A DNA stretch of 64,000 nucleotides from an uncultured Flavobacteriales bacterium (GCA_913020155.1 CAJWBA010000007.1:1-64000), one strand, 5' to 3'. Shown: positions 31,927 through 41,463, numbered from the stretch's first letter. A program made the numbers and translations. Notes: generated by a model from the sequence alone, not told the origin.

Positions 31927-33549
31927 TTGATTTTCAAGTTCAACACCAATTTACGTAAGCTATTACTTTCAAAATTCATTCTATTTATGGAGATTCTAGT
32001 TGTAGGCTGTCAATCAGAAATTAAAATCCATGGTAACACTGTTTTTAGATACAACGAATTTAGAAACATTACTTCTCTTGATCCCGCTTTTGCTAGGAAT
32101 CCCCAAAACATATGGCCCATACAACAAATATTCAACGGCTTGGTTCAACTGGACGATTCACTACGAATACGCCCCGAAATAGCAAAATCTTGGCAGATAA
32201 ATGAAGATGGAACAGTTTACACCTTTAAGCTACGCGACGATGTTTATTTTCATAAATCAAGAGTTTTTGGTTCAAAAGAAACTAGAACGGTTACGGCAGA
32301 GGACTTTGTGTTTAGCTTTAATCGACTAAAAGACGAAAAGACTGGATCACCCGGAGGTTGGGTGCTTCAAAATGTTAAAAATTATCATGCCCCAGATACA
32401 CATGTTTTGCAAATCGAATTGAAACATCCATTCCCTGCATTTTTGGGTTTACTGTCCATGAGGTACTGCTCTGTTGTTCCCAAAGAAGGAGTTGCCTTTT
32501 TCAAAGATGATTTTCGATCTAATCCAATTGGAACAGGCCCTTTTCAATTCAAAAAATGGGAAGAAGATGTGAAATTAGTGCTTCGCAAAAACGATCTGTA
32601 TTTTGAACGCAACAAAAGTGGAGAGAAACTCCCTTATTTAGAAGCGATTGCCATTAGTTTTTTACCTGATCTTCAAAGTGAATTCATGATGTTCGTCCAA
32701 GGAAAATTTGATTTTTTAAATTCATTAGACAACTCCTATAAAGATGATTTACTAACTCCTTTGGGAGAACTTCAAGAAAAACATAGTCAAGATATAAAAA
32801 TGGAAAAAGGGCCTTATTTGAATACAGAATACATTGGCTTTTATTTAGATGCCAACAACAATGCTGTAAAATCAGAAAAAATAAGAAAAGCAATGAATAT
32901 TGGTTTTGATCGAAAAAAAATGATTCTTTTTCTCAGGAACACCGTTGGATTTCCTGCTTTTCAGGGACTTATACCCAAAGGGCTTCCAGGGCATGGAAAT
33001 CATATCTTCAATGAATACAACCCAGCTTTAGCACAAAAATTGGTTAAAGAATACACAAAAGAACAAGGTGAAAACCCAAAAATTCGACTGGCGACAGATG
33101 TAAATTATCTTGATATTTGCGAATATCTTCAAAGAGCTTATCAAAATATTGGTGTTGATGTTACCATAGAACTCATGCCAACGGCTAGACTAAGACATGC
33201 CAAAAGTTCGGGGAATCTGGAAGCATTTCGAGCCAGTTGGATTGCAGATTACCCAGATGCCGAAAACTATTTATCTTTATTTTATTCAGAGAATTTCAGT
33301 CCAAAAGGTCCCAATTACACCCACTTTTCTCAGGCTAAATTTGACATACTCTATTTAGAAACAATGAAAATTTCTGACCCAGAAAAACGAATTATTTCTT
33401 ACAAAAAAATGGACGATTTACTGATGTCTTCATACCCGATAATTCCCTTGTACTACGATCAAGCCATTCGGTTTAGCAGAAAAAACATAAGCGGACTGGA
33501 AATGAATGCCATAAATCTATTGAACCTCAAGCGCGTTCAAAAAAACTAA
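31927..33549 (+). CDS. Peptide ABC transporter substrate-binding lipoprotein (SBP_bac_5, OppA/DppA-like)
   Basis: A 540-aa family 5 solute-binding protein for oligopeptides or similar ligands. Diagnostic segments are LVQLDDSLRIRPEIAKSWQI, FKLRDDVYFHKS, TAEDFVFSFNRL, NPIGTGPFQFKKWEED and YYDQAIRF near the end. The N-terminus (NLRKLLLSKFILFMEILVVGCQSE) is a lipoprotein signal. The start appears to be TTG at 31927; the only in-frame ATG (31987) would leave too short a signal peptide. No permease or ATPase gene is nearby, so its transporter partner is elsewhere or it acts alone. Confidence 0.88.
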   Translation: MIFKFNTNLRKLLLSKFILFMEILVVGCQSEIKIHGNTVFRYNEFRNITSLDPAFARNPQNIWPIQQIFNGLVQLDDSLRIRPEIAKSWQINEDGTVYTFKLRDDVYFHKSRVFGSKETRTVTAEDFVFSFNRLKDEKTGSPGGWVLQNVKNYHAPDTHVLQIELKHPFPAFLGLLSMRYCSVVPKEGVAFFKDDFRSNPIGTGPFQFKKWEEDVKLVLRKNDLYFERNKSGEKLPYLEAIAISFLPDLQSEFMMFVQGKFDFLNSLDNSYKDDLLTPLGELQEKHSQDIKMEKGPYLNTEYIGFYLDANNNAVKSEKIRKAMNIGFDRKKMILFLRNTVGFPAFQGLIPKGLPGHGNHIFNEYNPALAQKLVKEYTKEQGENPKIRLATDVNYLDICEYLQRAYQNIGVDVTIELMPTARLRHAKSSGNLEAFRASWIADYPDAENYLSLFYSENFSPKGPNYTHFSQAKFDILYLETMKISDPEKRIISYKKMDDLLMSSYPIIPLYYDQAIRFSRKNISGLEMNAINLLNLKRVQKN

Positions 33550-34740
33550 TAGGAATCTCTTCTCCAAACTACTGATTGCTCAAAAACTGCCTTAAGGATT
33601 TCCAAATCTAATTCAGAAAGCTGCTCCCCTTTTCGATCCATCATCATATGATTGCCCTCCATTGCCTTTGAAAAATTATAGGTCTGAAAACCTTGCGCTC
33701 CACCAAAGCTAAAACTCGGAATAAATGTTCTTGGAAATCCTGTTCCAAAAATATTTGCATTGACACCAATTACAGTCGCTGTATTGAACATAGAATGAAT
33801 TCCACAACAACTGTAATCTCCCATAAGAAGCCCACAAAACTGTAATTCACTTTTCACAAAATTCTCAGAGGTGTAATTCCATATTCGTACCTTACCTTAG
33901 TTTTTTTTTAGATTAGATGCATTTGTAGCTGAACCAATGTTAAACCACTCACCAATTACCGCATTCCCAAGAAACCCATCATGTCCTTTATTTGAATTTC
34001 CCAGAAACAAAACATTATTCAGCTCCCCTCCTACCTTCTAACCGGGACCAATAGTTGTTCCTCCATAAATCTTTGTTCCCATTTTTACGGTAACCTCATC
34101 ACACTATGCTATTGGGCCTCGAAGCATGGAACCTTCCATAATCTGAGTTTTTTTTCTATATAAATAGGTCCGTCTGTTGCGTTGAGGATGACGTAAGAAA
34201 GCTGTGCTCCTGGCTCAATAAAAATTCGCTCGGGATGAATAAACCGATTATTATCCTCCTCCAAAACTTTACTTTTTTTACCTTGAGTAAATCGTTCAAA
34301 GTCCTGTTCAAGAACAGCTGCATTCTTTGAAAATAAATCAGAACTTGTTTTGATATGAATGGGTTTAGATTTTAGCTTAACAATAAAAAAATCAGTCGTG
34401 TCTGATGGCAACTCTTGTTTTTCTGTACAAAAAACAACAGGGTTATTTTCAAAAACTAACATCTGATTGGGGTTTAGTTGTTCGAGTTGATCTGTGAAAG
34501 CCTCTGTTGGAAAATAACTTGCGTTAATGAAATAATTGAGTTCAGCAGTATGTGTGTTATATTTTGAAGACAAGTAATCTTGGGTAACATACGAACAATT
34601 TTGATTGAGAAAAGCCTCCCATTTTTCTTTTAAGGTATCAATTCCAATCCTGAGTTCTGCAACCGGTCTCACATAGGTAAATGGAAGTAAATCTGTGCGC
34701 TCTGGACCATCAAAAAGAATTGGGTTGGTTCTTGTGACAT
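33546..34740 (-). pseudogene. Decayed GlmU-like sugar nucleotidyltransferase
   Basis: The two ORF-track pieces (34109-34672 and 33546-33857) and the gap between them read as one GlmU-like protein of ~390 aa. N-terminal NPILFDGPERTDLLPFTYVR continues without a usable ATG in frame. A single indel in an A8 run (34148-34155) shifts the frame after GPIYIEK. The restored frame reads IMEGSMLRGPIA, then stop (34104-34106), CDEVTVKMGTKIYGGTTIGP, a stop at 34038-34040, a left-handed beta-helix stretch with NSNKGHDGFLGNAVIGEW, a stop at 33897-33899 and the tail FCGLLMGDYSCCGIHSMFNT. That gives one frameshift, three nonsense codons and a doubtful start. Intact relatives are bacteroidotal nucleotidyltransferase/acyltransferase-like proteins. 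Confidence 0.85.
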
Positions 34741-34821
34741 AAACTGTTATTAACCTGCTTGGGTGTTGAAAAATCTGAAGTAAATTTAATGTTTTTTTGT
34801 TGACATAATTCCTTTCAAAAA

Positions 34822-34860
34822 AAACAAAAAAAAAGCTGTCTGAAATAACAGACAGCTTTG
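34822..34860 (-). terminator. Rho-independent terminator of rpmE2
   Basis: On the minus strand AAAGCTGTCTG, a short loop and CAGACAGCTTT are followed by a run of nine T. It lies just after the rpmE2 stop and insulates it from the decayed gene downstream. Confidence 0.88.
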
Positions 34861-34879
34861 AGTAATGTGAGTATTTTTT

Positions 34880-35131
34880 TTACTTCTTGAACTTGGAATA
34901 TTTGTTTTTAAACTTATCAATTCTACCAGCTGTATCCACCAATTTAGTTTTCCCAGTGTAGAACGGGTGAGATGTTCTTGAAATCTCAAGCTTTACAAGA
35001 GGGTACTCAACGCCATCTAATTCTAGAGTCTCTTTGCTGTTGACCGTTGACTTGGTTAAAAAGATATCATCGTTAGACATATCTTTAAAAGCTACTAGTC
35101 TGTAATTGTCTGGGTGTATACCTGCTTTCAT
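34880..35131 (-). CDS. rpmE2: 50S ribosomal protein L31, type B
   Basis: An 83-aa protein. The start is the internal ATG at 35131 ([20 protein letters not shown]), not the ORF-track start at 35188: L31 begins with this sequence, and a -7 box lies between the two. It has the type B form, with the L31 core ([24 protein letters not shown]) but no CxxC zinc ligands. Type B L31 is the zinc-independent paralogue that replaces the zinc form when zinc is scarce; in Flavobacteriia it is commonly the main copy. It has its own terminator. Confidence 0.93.
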   Translation of the reverse strand: MKAGIHPDNYRLVAFKDMSNDDIFLTKSTVNSKETLELDGVEYPLVKLEISRTSHPFYTGKTKLVDTAGRIDKFKNKYSKFKK

Positions 35132-35153
35132 AAATTTATTTTTAAAACGTGTG

Positions 35154-35161
35154 CAAATGTA
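35154..35161 (-). promoter_or_regulatory. -7 promoter box of rpmE2
   Basis: TACATTTG on the minus strand matches TAnnTTTG, 22 bp before the corrected start. A TTG lies 21 nt further up, slightly long for the consensus. Confidence 0.5.
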
Positions 35162-35214
35162 ATTGTTTTTTCTAAATTTAACCAACATTAATCAACAAAA
35201 AACATCATATTCCT

Positions 35215-35739
35215 ATGGGAAATCTGAACCTTGAAATTAAAAAGTACATCCTAATTTATGGAAGTTTATTGGGAGGCATATCGGTAGTATTTGGTTTGAT
35301 GCTCTTTTTTTTGGATATGCATTACCAACAAGAAACTAGTGTTACTGTGGTTAATTCTTTAATTAGCATAAGTGTTATTGGGATTGCCCAGTTCGTTTAT
35401 CGAAAAGACAATGAAGGAATCATGTCATTGAGTCATGGATTAAAAATTGGTTTGGGAATAGCAGTAATTAGCGGTATCATAGGCGTTATGTATTTCCTTG
35501 TTTTGTCTAATGTTCTCGATCCTGAAATGATGAACAAGGCACTTGAAATGGGTATGAATCAATTCCTAGATCAAAATCCTGAGGCAAGTGAAGAAATGAT
35601 TAATCAAGTAAGATCCATGCAAGAAAAATTTACTGGACCAGTCATGACCAGTAGTTTTATTTTGATCTTTAGCCTCTTGTTTGGATTAATATTCTCTCTA
35701 ATCACAGGGCTTATCCTCAAGCGTAATCGACCAGAATAA
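35215..35739 (+). CDS. DUF4199 family membrane protein
   Basis: A 174-aa inner-membrane protein with four hydrophobic helices (about 10-30, 40-58, 75-98 and 140-165). It fits DUF4199 of Bacteroidota: MSLSHGLKIGLGIAVISGIIG is the characteristic middle helix. The loop between helices 3 and 4 is Met- and Glu-rich. The function is unknown. It lies upstream of the glycosyltransferase, a neighbourhood I recall as common in Flavobacteriia. Confidence 0.85.
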   Translation: MGNLNLEIKKYILIYGSLLGGISVVFGLMLFFLDMHYQQETSVTVVNSLISISVIGIAQFVYRKDNEGIMSLSHGLKIGLGIAVISGIIGVMYFLVLSNVLDPEMMNKALEMGMNQFLDQNPEASEEMINQVRSMQEKFTGPVMTSSFILIFSLLFGLIFSLITGLILKRNRPE

Positions 35740-35776
35740 GCTGATAATTTTGTAGCTTTACAAACCAAGACAAGCT

Positions 35777-36727
35777 ATGAATTTATCCATTATAATCCCA
35801 CTTCTCAACGAAGCAGAATCGCTACCTGAATTACATCAGTGGATTCTCGACGAATTGACTCCAACTTCTCTAAGTTTTGAAATTCTATTTATCGACGACG
35901 GAAGCACTGATACTTCATGGGAAGAGATTGAAAAATTACATCAGTCCCACAACAACACATATGGGATTCGTTTTTCAAAAAACTTTGGAAAATCACAAGC
36001 GCTCCATGCTGGATTTGCAGAGGCAAAAGGAGCGGTTGTCGTAACTTTAGATGCAGATCTGCAGGATGCGCCTAGTGAAATTCTAAATTTGTACAACCGA
36101 ATTCAAAAGGAAAATCTGGACTTAATTTCAGGATGGAAAAAGAAACGATACGACTCTTTGTTCCTGAAAAATATTCCTTCAAAGTTTTTCAACTGGACCG
36201 CAAGACGCAGCTCTGGAATTTATTTGCACGACTTTAACTGCGGAATAAAAGCATTCAAAAGTGAAGTTATCAAAAACATTGAAGTTTTTGGTGAAATGCA
36301 TCGATACATTCCCGTTTTGGTTGCTCATGCTGGATTTACTAAAATAGGAGAACAAATTGTTCAGCATCAAGCTCGCAAATATGGGGTTACTAAATTTGGT
36401 TGGACTCGTTTTATGAACGGATTTCTTGATCTACTTACACTTCGTTTTTTAAATAAATTTGGAAAACGTCCCATGCATTTTTTTGGTTTTTGGGGTTCCC
36501 TTATGTTTTTAATTGGTTTTAGCGTAGCTGTGTATTTGGGAATTGACAAGTTATTCCTCAACCCAGGTGGTCGATTAATTGCTCAGTTGCCCGAGTTTTA
36601 CATTGCTTTGACTACTATGGTTTTGGGAACACAATTTTTTGTAGCTGGTTTTCTTGGCGAGCTTTGGATCGGACAACAAAAAAACACTCAACGCTACACC
36701 ATCAAGAAAAAATTAAAAAAAAGTTGA
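35777..36727 (+). CDS. GT2-family glycosyltransferase (DPM1/GtrB-like)
   Basis: A 316-aa polyprenyl-phosphate glycosyltransferase. The GT-A domain (about 1-225) opens MNLSIIIPLLNEAESLPELH, has the acidic FIDDGSTD site and the metal-binding VVTLDADLQD, and continues through DFNCGIKAFKS. The last ~90 residues contain two transmembrane helices (about 232-255 and 270-295), as in DPM/ArnC/GtrB enzymes that load a sugar onto undecaprenyl phosphate at the inner membrane. The stop overlaps the next gene's start (TTGA), linking it to the phosphohexomutase. Confidence 0.93.
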   Translation: MNLSIIIPLLNEAESLPELHQWILDELTPTSLSFEILFIDDGSTDTSWEEIEKLHQSHNNTYGIRFSKNFGKSQALHAGFAEAKGAVVVTLDADLQDAPSEILNLYNRIQKENLDLISGWKKKRYDSLFLKNIPSKFFNWTARRSSGIYLHDFNCGIKAFKSEVIKNIEVFGEMHRYIPVLVAHAGFTKIGEQIVQHQARKYGVTKFGWTRFMNGFLDLLTLRFLNKFGKRPMHFFGFWGSLMFLIGFSVAVYLGIDKLFLNPGGRLIAQLPEFYIALTTMVLGTQFFVAGFLGELWIGQQKNTQRYTIKKKLKKS

Positions 36728-38421
36728 AGGGCATAAAAGACATAGCAGCTTCGTGGCTACAACCTACTTTTGATGTTGAAACACAAAAAAAAGTTGCTGA
36801 GCTATTCAAAAATCCTTTGGAATTCGAAGATGCCTTTTACAAAAATTTAGAATTTGGAACAGGAGGCATGCGTGGAATTATGGGTGTGGGTCCAAACCGC
36901 ATAAATAAATACACTTTAGGCAAAAGCACCCAGGGCCTCTCCAAATATCTAAAAAAAGAATATCCCTCAGAAAAGATAAAAGTTGTAATTGCATACGATT
37001 GCCGTCACAACAGCAAAACCCTTGCAAAAACAGTTGCTGATATTTTCTCAGCTAATGATATTGAAGTATTTCTTTTTTCAGACCTCCGACCCACCCCAGA
37101 ATTATCCTATGCTGTACGACACCTAAATGCACATTGTGGTATTGTATTGACCGCCTCACACAATCCCCCAGAATACAATGGGTACAAAGTTTATTGGAAA
37201 GATGGTGGGCAAATAGTTCCCCCTCATGATCTAAATATCATACAACTCATTGATCAAACAGCTTATGGAGAAATTTGCTTTAATGCTGATGAATCAAAGA
37301 TTCATCTGATCGACAAAGAAATTGATGAAGCGTTTTGTAAAAAAGCAATTGAAATAAGCAAGTATCCTCAAAAGTTGAAAGATGATTTTTCCATCGTTTT
37401 TACCTCACTTCACGGAACAGCAATAACCTTAATGCCTTCTGTATTCAAAGCGGCTGGTTTTTCTCAATTTCATAGTGTGAAAGAACAGGAAGCTCCAGAC
37501 GGAAATTTTCCAACGGTACAATCCCCCAATCCCGAAGATCCAAAATCATTTGAACTCGGATTGAAAAAAGCCTTAGAACTAAACGCTGACATCCTTATCG
37601 GGACTGATCCTGATGCAGATCGCTTTGGTATTGCCGTCCGAAATTTAGAAGGGAATTTTGAGAAGCTAAACGGCAATCAAACCATGATCGTTCTGACCCG
37701 CTACTTATTAGAAAATTATCCGGAGACTTTATCTTCCAAACACTTCATTGGCTCAACAGTAGTCTCATCTCCAATAATTCCCAAAATGGCCGATCATTTT
37801 GGAGTTGAATGTAAGTTGGGGCTCACGGGTTTTAAATGGATTGCTAAAATGATTGAAGACTTCCCCAATCAAACTTTTATTGCAGGTGGCGAAGAAAGTT
37901 TTGGGTACATGGTTGGAGATCAGGTACGCGACAAAGACGCCATCACCTCTGCTCTACTGTCAGCTGTAATTGCTGCGGTTCAAAAAAGTAAAGGAAGTTC
38001 GTTTTATGAGTACCTCATCGAAAGTTATCAACTCCTTGGACTATATCATGAGGAACTTGTCTCCTTAACCAAATTGGGGAAATCTGGATTTAAAGAAATT
38101 GAAAAAATTATGGAAGACTTTAGATCCAATCCACCCAAATCGATTGCAGGTATTAGAGTAAAAAAAATTGATGACTTTGAAAAGCAATTCAGTATTCTTG
38201 CCGATGGTTCTAAAGAAGCCTTGAATTTTGAGAAATCTAACCTCATCCGATTTATTTTGGAAGATAATTCTCAAATTGCAGTTCGCCCAAGTGGCACAGA
38301 ACCCAAAATAAAATTTTACTTTAGCGTAAACACAACATTTAAAAACAAAAAAAAATATTCTGATTCAAAAAAAATGATGGAAATCCAATGCAAAAAACTA
38401 ATTCAAAGCCTGAGCATATAA
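36724..38421 (+). CDS. Phosphoglucomutase/phosphomannomutase (alpha-D-phosphohexomutase)
   Basis: A four-domain phosphohexomutase interconverting hexose 1- and 6-phosphates. Motifs in order are the phospho-Ser loop VLTASHNPPEYNGYKVYW, the metal site IGTDPDADRFGIAV, the sugar-binding GGEESFGYMVGD and the phosphate-binding RPSGTEPKIKFYF. I place the start at TTG 36724 (565 aa), overlapping the GT2 stop by 3 bp as TTGA. The ORF-track TTG at 36664 would add 20 residues encoded inside the GT2 gene. The N-terminus (KGIKDIAASWLQPTFDVETQ) then fits the family. It probably makes the sugar phosphate precursor for envelope glycans. Confidence 0.93.
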   Translation: MKGIKDIAASWLQPTFDVETQKKVAELFKNPLEFEDAFYKNLEFGTGGMRGIMGVGPNRINKYTLGKSTQGLSKYLKKEYPSEKIKVVIAYDCRHNSKTLAKTVADIFSANDIEVFLFSDLRPTPELSYAVRHLNAHCGIVLTASHNPPEYNGYKVYWKDGGQIVPPHDLNIIQLIDQTAYGEICFNADESKIHLIDKEIDEAFCKKAIEISKYPQKLKDDFSIVFTSLHGTAITLMPSVFKAAGFSQFHSVKEQEAPDGNFPTVQSPNPEDPKSFELGLKKALELNADILIGTDPDADRFGIAVRNLEGNFEKLNGNQTMIVLTRYLLENYPETLSSKHFIGSTVVSSPIIPKMADHFGVECKLGLTGFKWIAKMIEDFPNQTFIAGGEESFGYMVGDQVRDKDAITSALLSAVIAAVQKSKGSSFYEYLIESYQLLGLYHEELVSLTKLGKSGFKEIEKIMEDFRSNPPKSIAGIRVKKIDDFEKQFSILADGSKEALNFEKSNLIRFILEDNSQIAVRPSGTEPKIKFYFSVNTTFKNKKKYSDSKKMMEIQCKKLIQSLSI

Positions 38422-40242
38422 ATGAAATCTTTTAAAAAAATATTGCTCTACGCAATTCCCTTCAAGCGATTTGCGTTCTTGAATATAATCTTCAATGCAC
38501 TCTATGCTCTTTTTAGTGCACTTTCTTTTGTAGCTCTAATACCTATGCTCAATGTGTTGTTTGGAAAAACTCCTAAGGTTGACACTAAACCCGTTTATAA
38601 TGGTCTTACCAGCCTAAAGCCTTACATAACAGACTCCATAAATTTTAAGATTGGAGAAACTTTAGAAAAAGATCCACTTGCTGCCTTAATTTTTGCGATT
38701 GCTCTAATCTTAGTTTTATTTTTTATGAAAAATTTATTCAATTATCTGGCTATGTTTTTCATTACCTTTTTGCGAAATGGTATTTTAAAAGACCTTCGGA
38801 ATTCTTTGTATATTAAAATATTATCTCAACCAGTATCTTATTTCACAGAGAAGAAAAAAGGAGATACTCTTGCCCGAATTACTTCAGATGTACTCGAAAT
38901 TCAGCACTCCTTCTTATCCATTATGGAATTGATCGTAAGAGAACCTTTTACAATAATTTTTACTCTAGCTGTGATGTTTAGTTTGAATGTCAAATTATCC
39001 ATCTTTGTACTAACGTTCATTCCGATTTCTGGAATTATCATCTCAACAATTGGTAAAACTCTTAAAAAACATTCTCGAAAAGTTCAGCAAGAACAGGGTG
39101 AGTTTCTATCCATTGTAGAAGAGTCTTTGGGAGGATTAAAAATCATCAAAGCGTTTAATGCAGAGAAATTATTTACCACAAAATTCTTTGGTTCAACCGC
39201 CAAATTTTTTGGCTTCTCCAACAAACTTCTGAACCGACAAAACCTTGCATCTCCTTTAAGTGAATTTATGGGAATTGGGGTTATTGGAGGCTTGCTTTGG
39301 TTTGGTGGATCTATGGTGTTGATTGAAGAAACTCTTAGTGGGACTGTTTTTTTAGCTTTCATGACTTTGGCTTACAACATCCTTACCCCAGCAAAAGCAA
39401 TCAGTAAAGCTTCTTACGCAATAAAAAAAGGAAATGCTGCTGCAGAACGGGTTTTAGAAATTTTAGATGCTCCCAACAAACTTGTAGACCGCCCAGACGC
39501 AAAGAACGTCAAAGACTTCAATCAAGAAATTCATTTTAATAATATTGGTTTCAAATACGACACTAAACTTATTTTAGACCAATTTTCTCTAACCCTAAAA
39601 AAAGGAGAAACCATTGCACTTGTTGGACAATCTGGGAGCGGTAAAACAACCGTTGCCAATTTGTTGAATCGTTTTTATGACGTGCAACAAGGATCCGTTT
39701 CTATTGATGGAAATAACCTAAAAAAAATCAAAACACATTCGTTGAGAAAACTCATTGGAATTGTAACTCAAGACTCCATTTTGTTTAATGATACCGTTCA
39801 AAACAATTTACGGGTAGGAAATCCAGAAGCAACAGATAAAGAAGTAGTAGAGGCAGCAAAAATAGCCAATGCACACTCCTTTATTTCAAACCTTCCCCAA
39901 GGATATGATACCAATATTGGGGATCAAGGAAATAAATTGTCAGGCGGTCAAAAGCAACGGCTTTCCATAGCCCGAGCAGTTCTCAAAAATCCACCCATCA
40001 TGGTTCTTGATGAGGCCACGTCTGCCTTGGATACAGAGTCTGAAAAATTAGTCCAAGAGGCTTTGGAAAATTTGATGAGTAATCGAACTTCTTTGGTCAT
40101 AGCCCATCGTCTTTCAACTATTCAAAAAGCCGATAAAATTGTAGTGATGCAAGACGGAAAAATTATTGAAATTGGAACTCATAAAGAATTGATTTACAAT
40201 GAAAGTGCCTACAAAAAATTAGTTGAAATGCAGTCCATCTAA
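38422..40242 (+). CDS. MsbA-like ABC exporter (fused membrane and ATPase domains)
   Basis: A 606-aa half-transporter. Six transmembrane helices (about 1-330; SYFTEKKKGDTLARITSDV is the coupling helix region) precede an ABC ATPase (about 365-600). The ATPase has Walker A (GQSGSGKTTVANLLNRFY), signature LSGGQKQRLSIARAVLKNPP, Walker B (IMVLDEATSALD) and switch His (SLVIAHRLSTIQ). It likely exports lipid or lipid-linked glycans as a homodimer, given the preceding GT2 and mutase genes. It starts at the base after the mutase stop. Confidence 0.93.
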   Translation: MKSFKKILLYAIPFKRFAFLNIIFNALYALFSALSFVALIPMLNVLFGKTPKVDTKPVYNGLTSLKPYITDSINFKIGETLEKDPLAALIFAIALILVLFFMKNLFNYLAMFFITFLRNGILKDLRNSLYIKILSQPVSYFTEKKKGDTLARITSDVLEIQHSFLSIMELIVREPFTIIFTLAVMFSLNVKLSIFVLTFIPISGIIISTIGKTLKKHSRKVQQEQGEFLSIVEESLGGLKIIKAFNAEKLFTTKFFGSTAKFFGFSNKLLNRQNLASPLSEFMGIGVIGGLLWFGGSMVLIEETLSGTVFLAFMTLAYNILTPAKAISKASYAIKKGNAAAERVLEILDAPNKLVDRPDAKNVKDFNQEIHFNNIGFKYDTKLILDQFSLTLKKGETIALVGQSGSGKTTVANLLNRFYDVQQGSVSIDGNNLKKIKTHSLRKLIGIVTQDSILFNDTVQNNLRVGNPEATDKEVVEAAKIANAHSFISNLPQGYDTNIGDQGNKLSGGQKQRLSIARAVLKNPPIMVLDEATSALDTESEKLVQEALENLMSNRTSLVIAHRLSTIQKADKIVVMQDGKIIEIGTHKELIYNESAYKKLVEMQSI

Positions 40243-40251
40243 CTTCAAAAA

Positions 40252-40374
40252 ATGAAAGACAATAAGGATATCATTATTTCAATTGCATACTTGTTGTGTG
40301 TAATTGTAATTCTTCTAGTTTTCTTCTGGAACCATTTATTTGAAAGCTTTATCGAGTGGAAAAGAAGTCTTTAA
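40252..40374 (+). CDS. Small single-pass membrane protein (40 aa)
   Basis: A small ORF missed by the track. The ATG is 9 bp after the exporter stop. It encodes a short hydrophilic start (MKDNKDIIIS), one hydrophobic helix (IAYLLCVIVILLVFFW) and an amphipathic tail (NHLFESFIEWKRSL). The exporter's close upstream position suggests co-transcription and a possible accessory role, but no family is recognised. Coding use looks like that of the neighbours. Confidence 0.55.
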   Translation: MKDNKDIIISIAYLLCVIVILLVFFWNHLFESFIEWKRSL

Positions 40375-40445
40375 CAGAGCAATTAATTGTCATCTCCCTA
40401 TGGAAAAGTAAAGCGATTTAAACTATTTCATACTTTTAGAGTCCA

Positions 40446-41006
40446 ATGATTAATAAAAAAATATTGGAAGATCATTCTCTTTTGGTAGTTTCACTAAAAA
40501 ACCCTAAGACACAGGAAGAAGGGTTCAAGGCATTGGTTAAAGAATTTCATCAACCTTTGTATTGGCATATTCGTAAAATTGTTTTAGATCATGACGATGC
40601 AGATGACGTCCTCCAAAACACCTATGTTAAAATTTTTAAAAACATTAAAAAATTTAGAGGAGAAAGTAAGCTTTTTAGTTGGATGTACCGAATTGCAACC
40701 AACGAGTCTTTGAGCTTAATAAAAGATAAATCTAAAAAAATGGGGTATTCGATCAGCGAATACAACGATCATCTGATCAATAAACTCCATGCTGATGTGT
40801 ATTTCGATGGAGACGAAATAGCCCTAAAACTTCAACAAGCTATTGCTAAGCTCCCCCAAAAGCAACGCTTGGTTTTTAACCTCAAATATTATGACGAACT
40901 TAAATATGAAGAAATATCAGAAATACTTGAAACCAGTGTTGGCGCCCTAAAAGCGTCCTATCATCACGCTGTAAAAAAAATAAAAAATGATCTTCAAGGA
41001 GAATAA
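40446..41006 (+). CDS. ECF-type RNA polymerase sigma factor
   Basis: A 186-aa sigma-70 family ECF sigma. Region 2 (about 28-95) includes WHIRKIVLDHDDADDVLQNT and RGESKLFSWMYRIATNE. Region 4 (about 125-182) has LPQKQRLVFNLKYYDELKYE and SEILETSVGALKASYHHAVK. It directs RNA polymerase to envelope-stress or other specific promoters. The 3' end overlaps the next gene by 20 bp, and that gene overlaps a third by 20 bp, so the three are tightly coupled. A TACTTTTA -7-like box precedes it. Confidence 0.93.
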   Translation: MINKKILEDHSLLVVSLKNPKTQEEGFKALVKEFHQPLYWHIRKIVLDHDDADDVLQNTYVKIFKNIKKFRGESKLFSWMYRIATNESLSLIKDKSKKMGYSISEYNDHLINKLHADVYFDGDEIALKLQQAIAKLPQKQRLVFNLKYYDELKYEEISEILETSVGALKASYHHAVKKIKNDLQGE

Positions 41007-41463
41007 AATACCGCACAGATTCAAAGTTCCTGAAAATTATTTTCGGGAGGCAGAAGAGTTACAGGAAAACTTGAAATTGATCTCAGAAATTAAATCTAAT
41101 TTTGAGGTCCCGAATGATTATTTTAAGGATTCTGAAAAAAATTTACTTCAAATTCCATCGAAGAAATCCAAAATAAAAGTAATTCAATTGATTCCCTTCG
41201 CAGCAATTATTGCCGCCTGTTTGCTTATCTTTTTTTCACTCAACCGCTCAACTCCCGAACTGAATTCTGATGCCGCTCTAGATCGCTACTTCGAAGAACA
41301 ACAAAGTCTGCTAACAACTTTTGAATTGTTTGATTTGGATCTTTCTGAAAGTTTTGAATTTGAAACAATTGCCTTTGAAAACTTGGAAGCGGAAACAATT
41401 TTTGAATTACAACAAGCCTATGATCCAAATTTCTGTCTAATTTATGAAGATTATGAAGATTAA
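40987..41463 (+). CDS. Single-pass membrane protein, probable anti-sigma-like factor
   Basis: A 158-aa protein with one transmembrane helix (about 63-80: IQLIPFAAIIAACLLIFFSL). The cytoplasmic half holds two copies of an F(K/E)VPxxYF motif (FKVPENYF and FEVPNDYF, ~28 residues apart), a feature I associate with bacteroidotal sigma-linked membrane proteins. The periplasmic half is acidic and Phe/Leu-rich (FELFDLDLSESFEFET). It lacks the His/Cys zinc site of ZAS anti-sigmas. The overlap with the ECF sigma gene supports an anti-sigma or sensor role, which is inference. Confidence 0.6.
   Translation: MIFKENKIPHRFKVPENYFREAEELQENLKLISEIKSNFEVPNDYFKDSEKNLLQIPSKKSKIKVIQLIPFAAIIAACLLIFFSLNRSTPELNSDAALDRYFEEQQSLLTTFELFDLDLSESFEFETIAFENLEAETIFELQQAYDPNFCLIYEDYED

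Noticed and set aside
34880-35188. 102-aa version of L31 starting at 35188
   Set aside because: The extra 19 residues have no L31 character and the -7 box lies between the two starts, so the internal ATG (35131) is preferred.
36664-36723. 20-residue N-terminal extension of the phosphohexomutase
   Set aside because: It would be encoded inside the GT2 gene from a TTG and does not look like the family; the TTGA overlap at 36724 is the better start.
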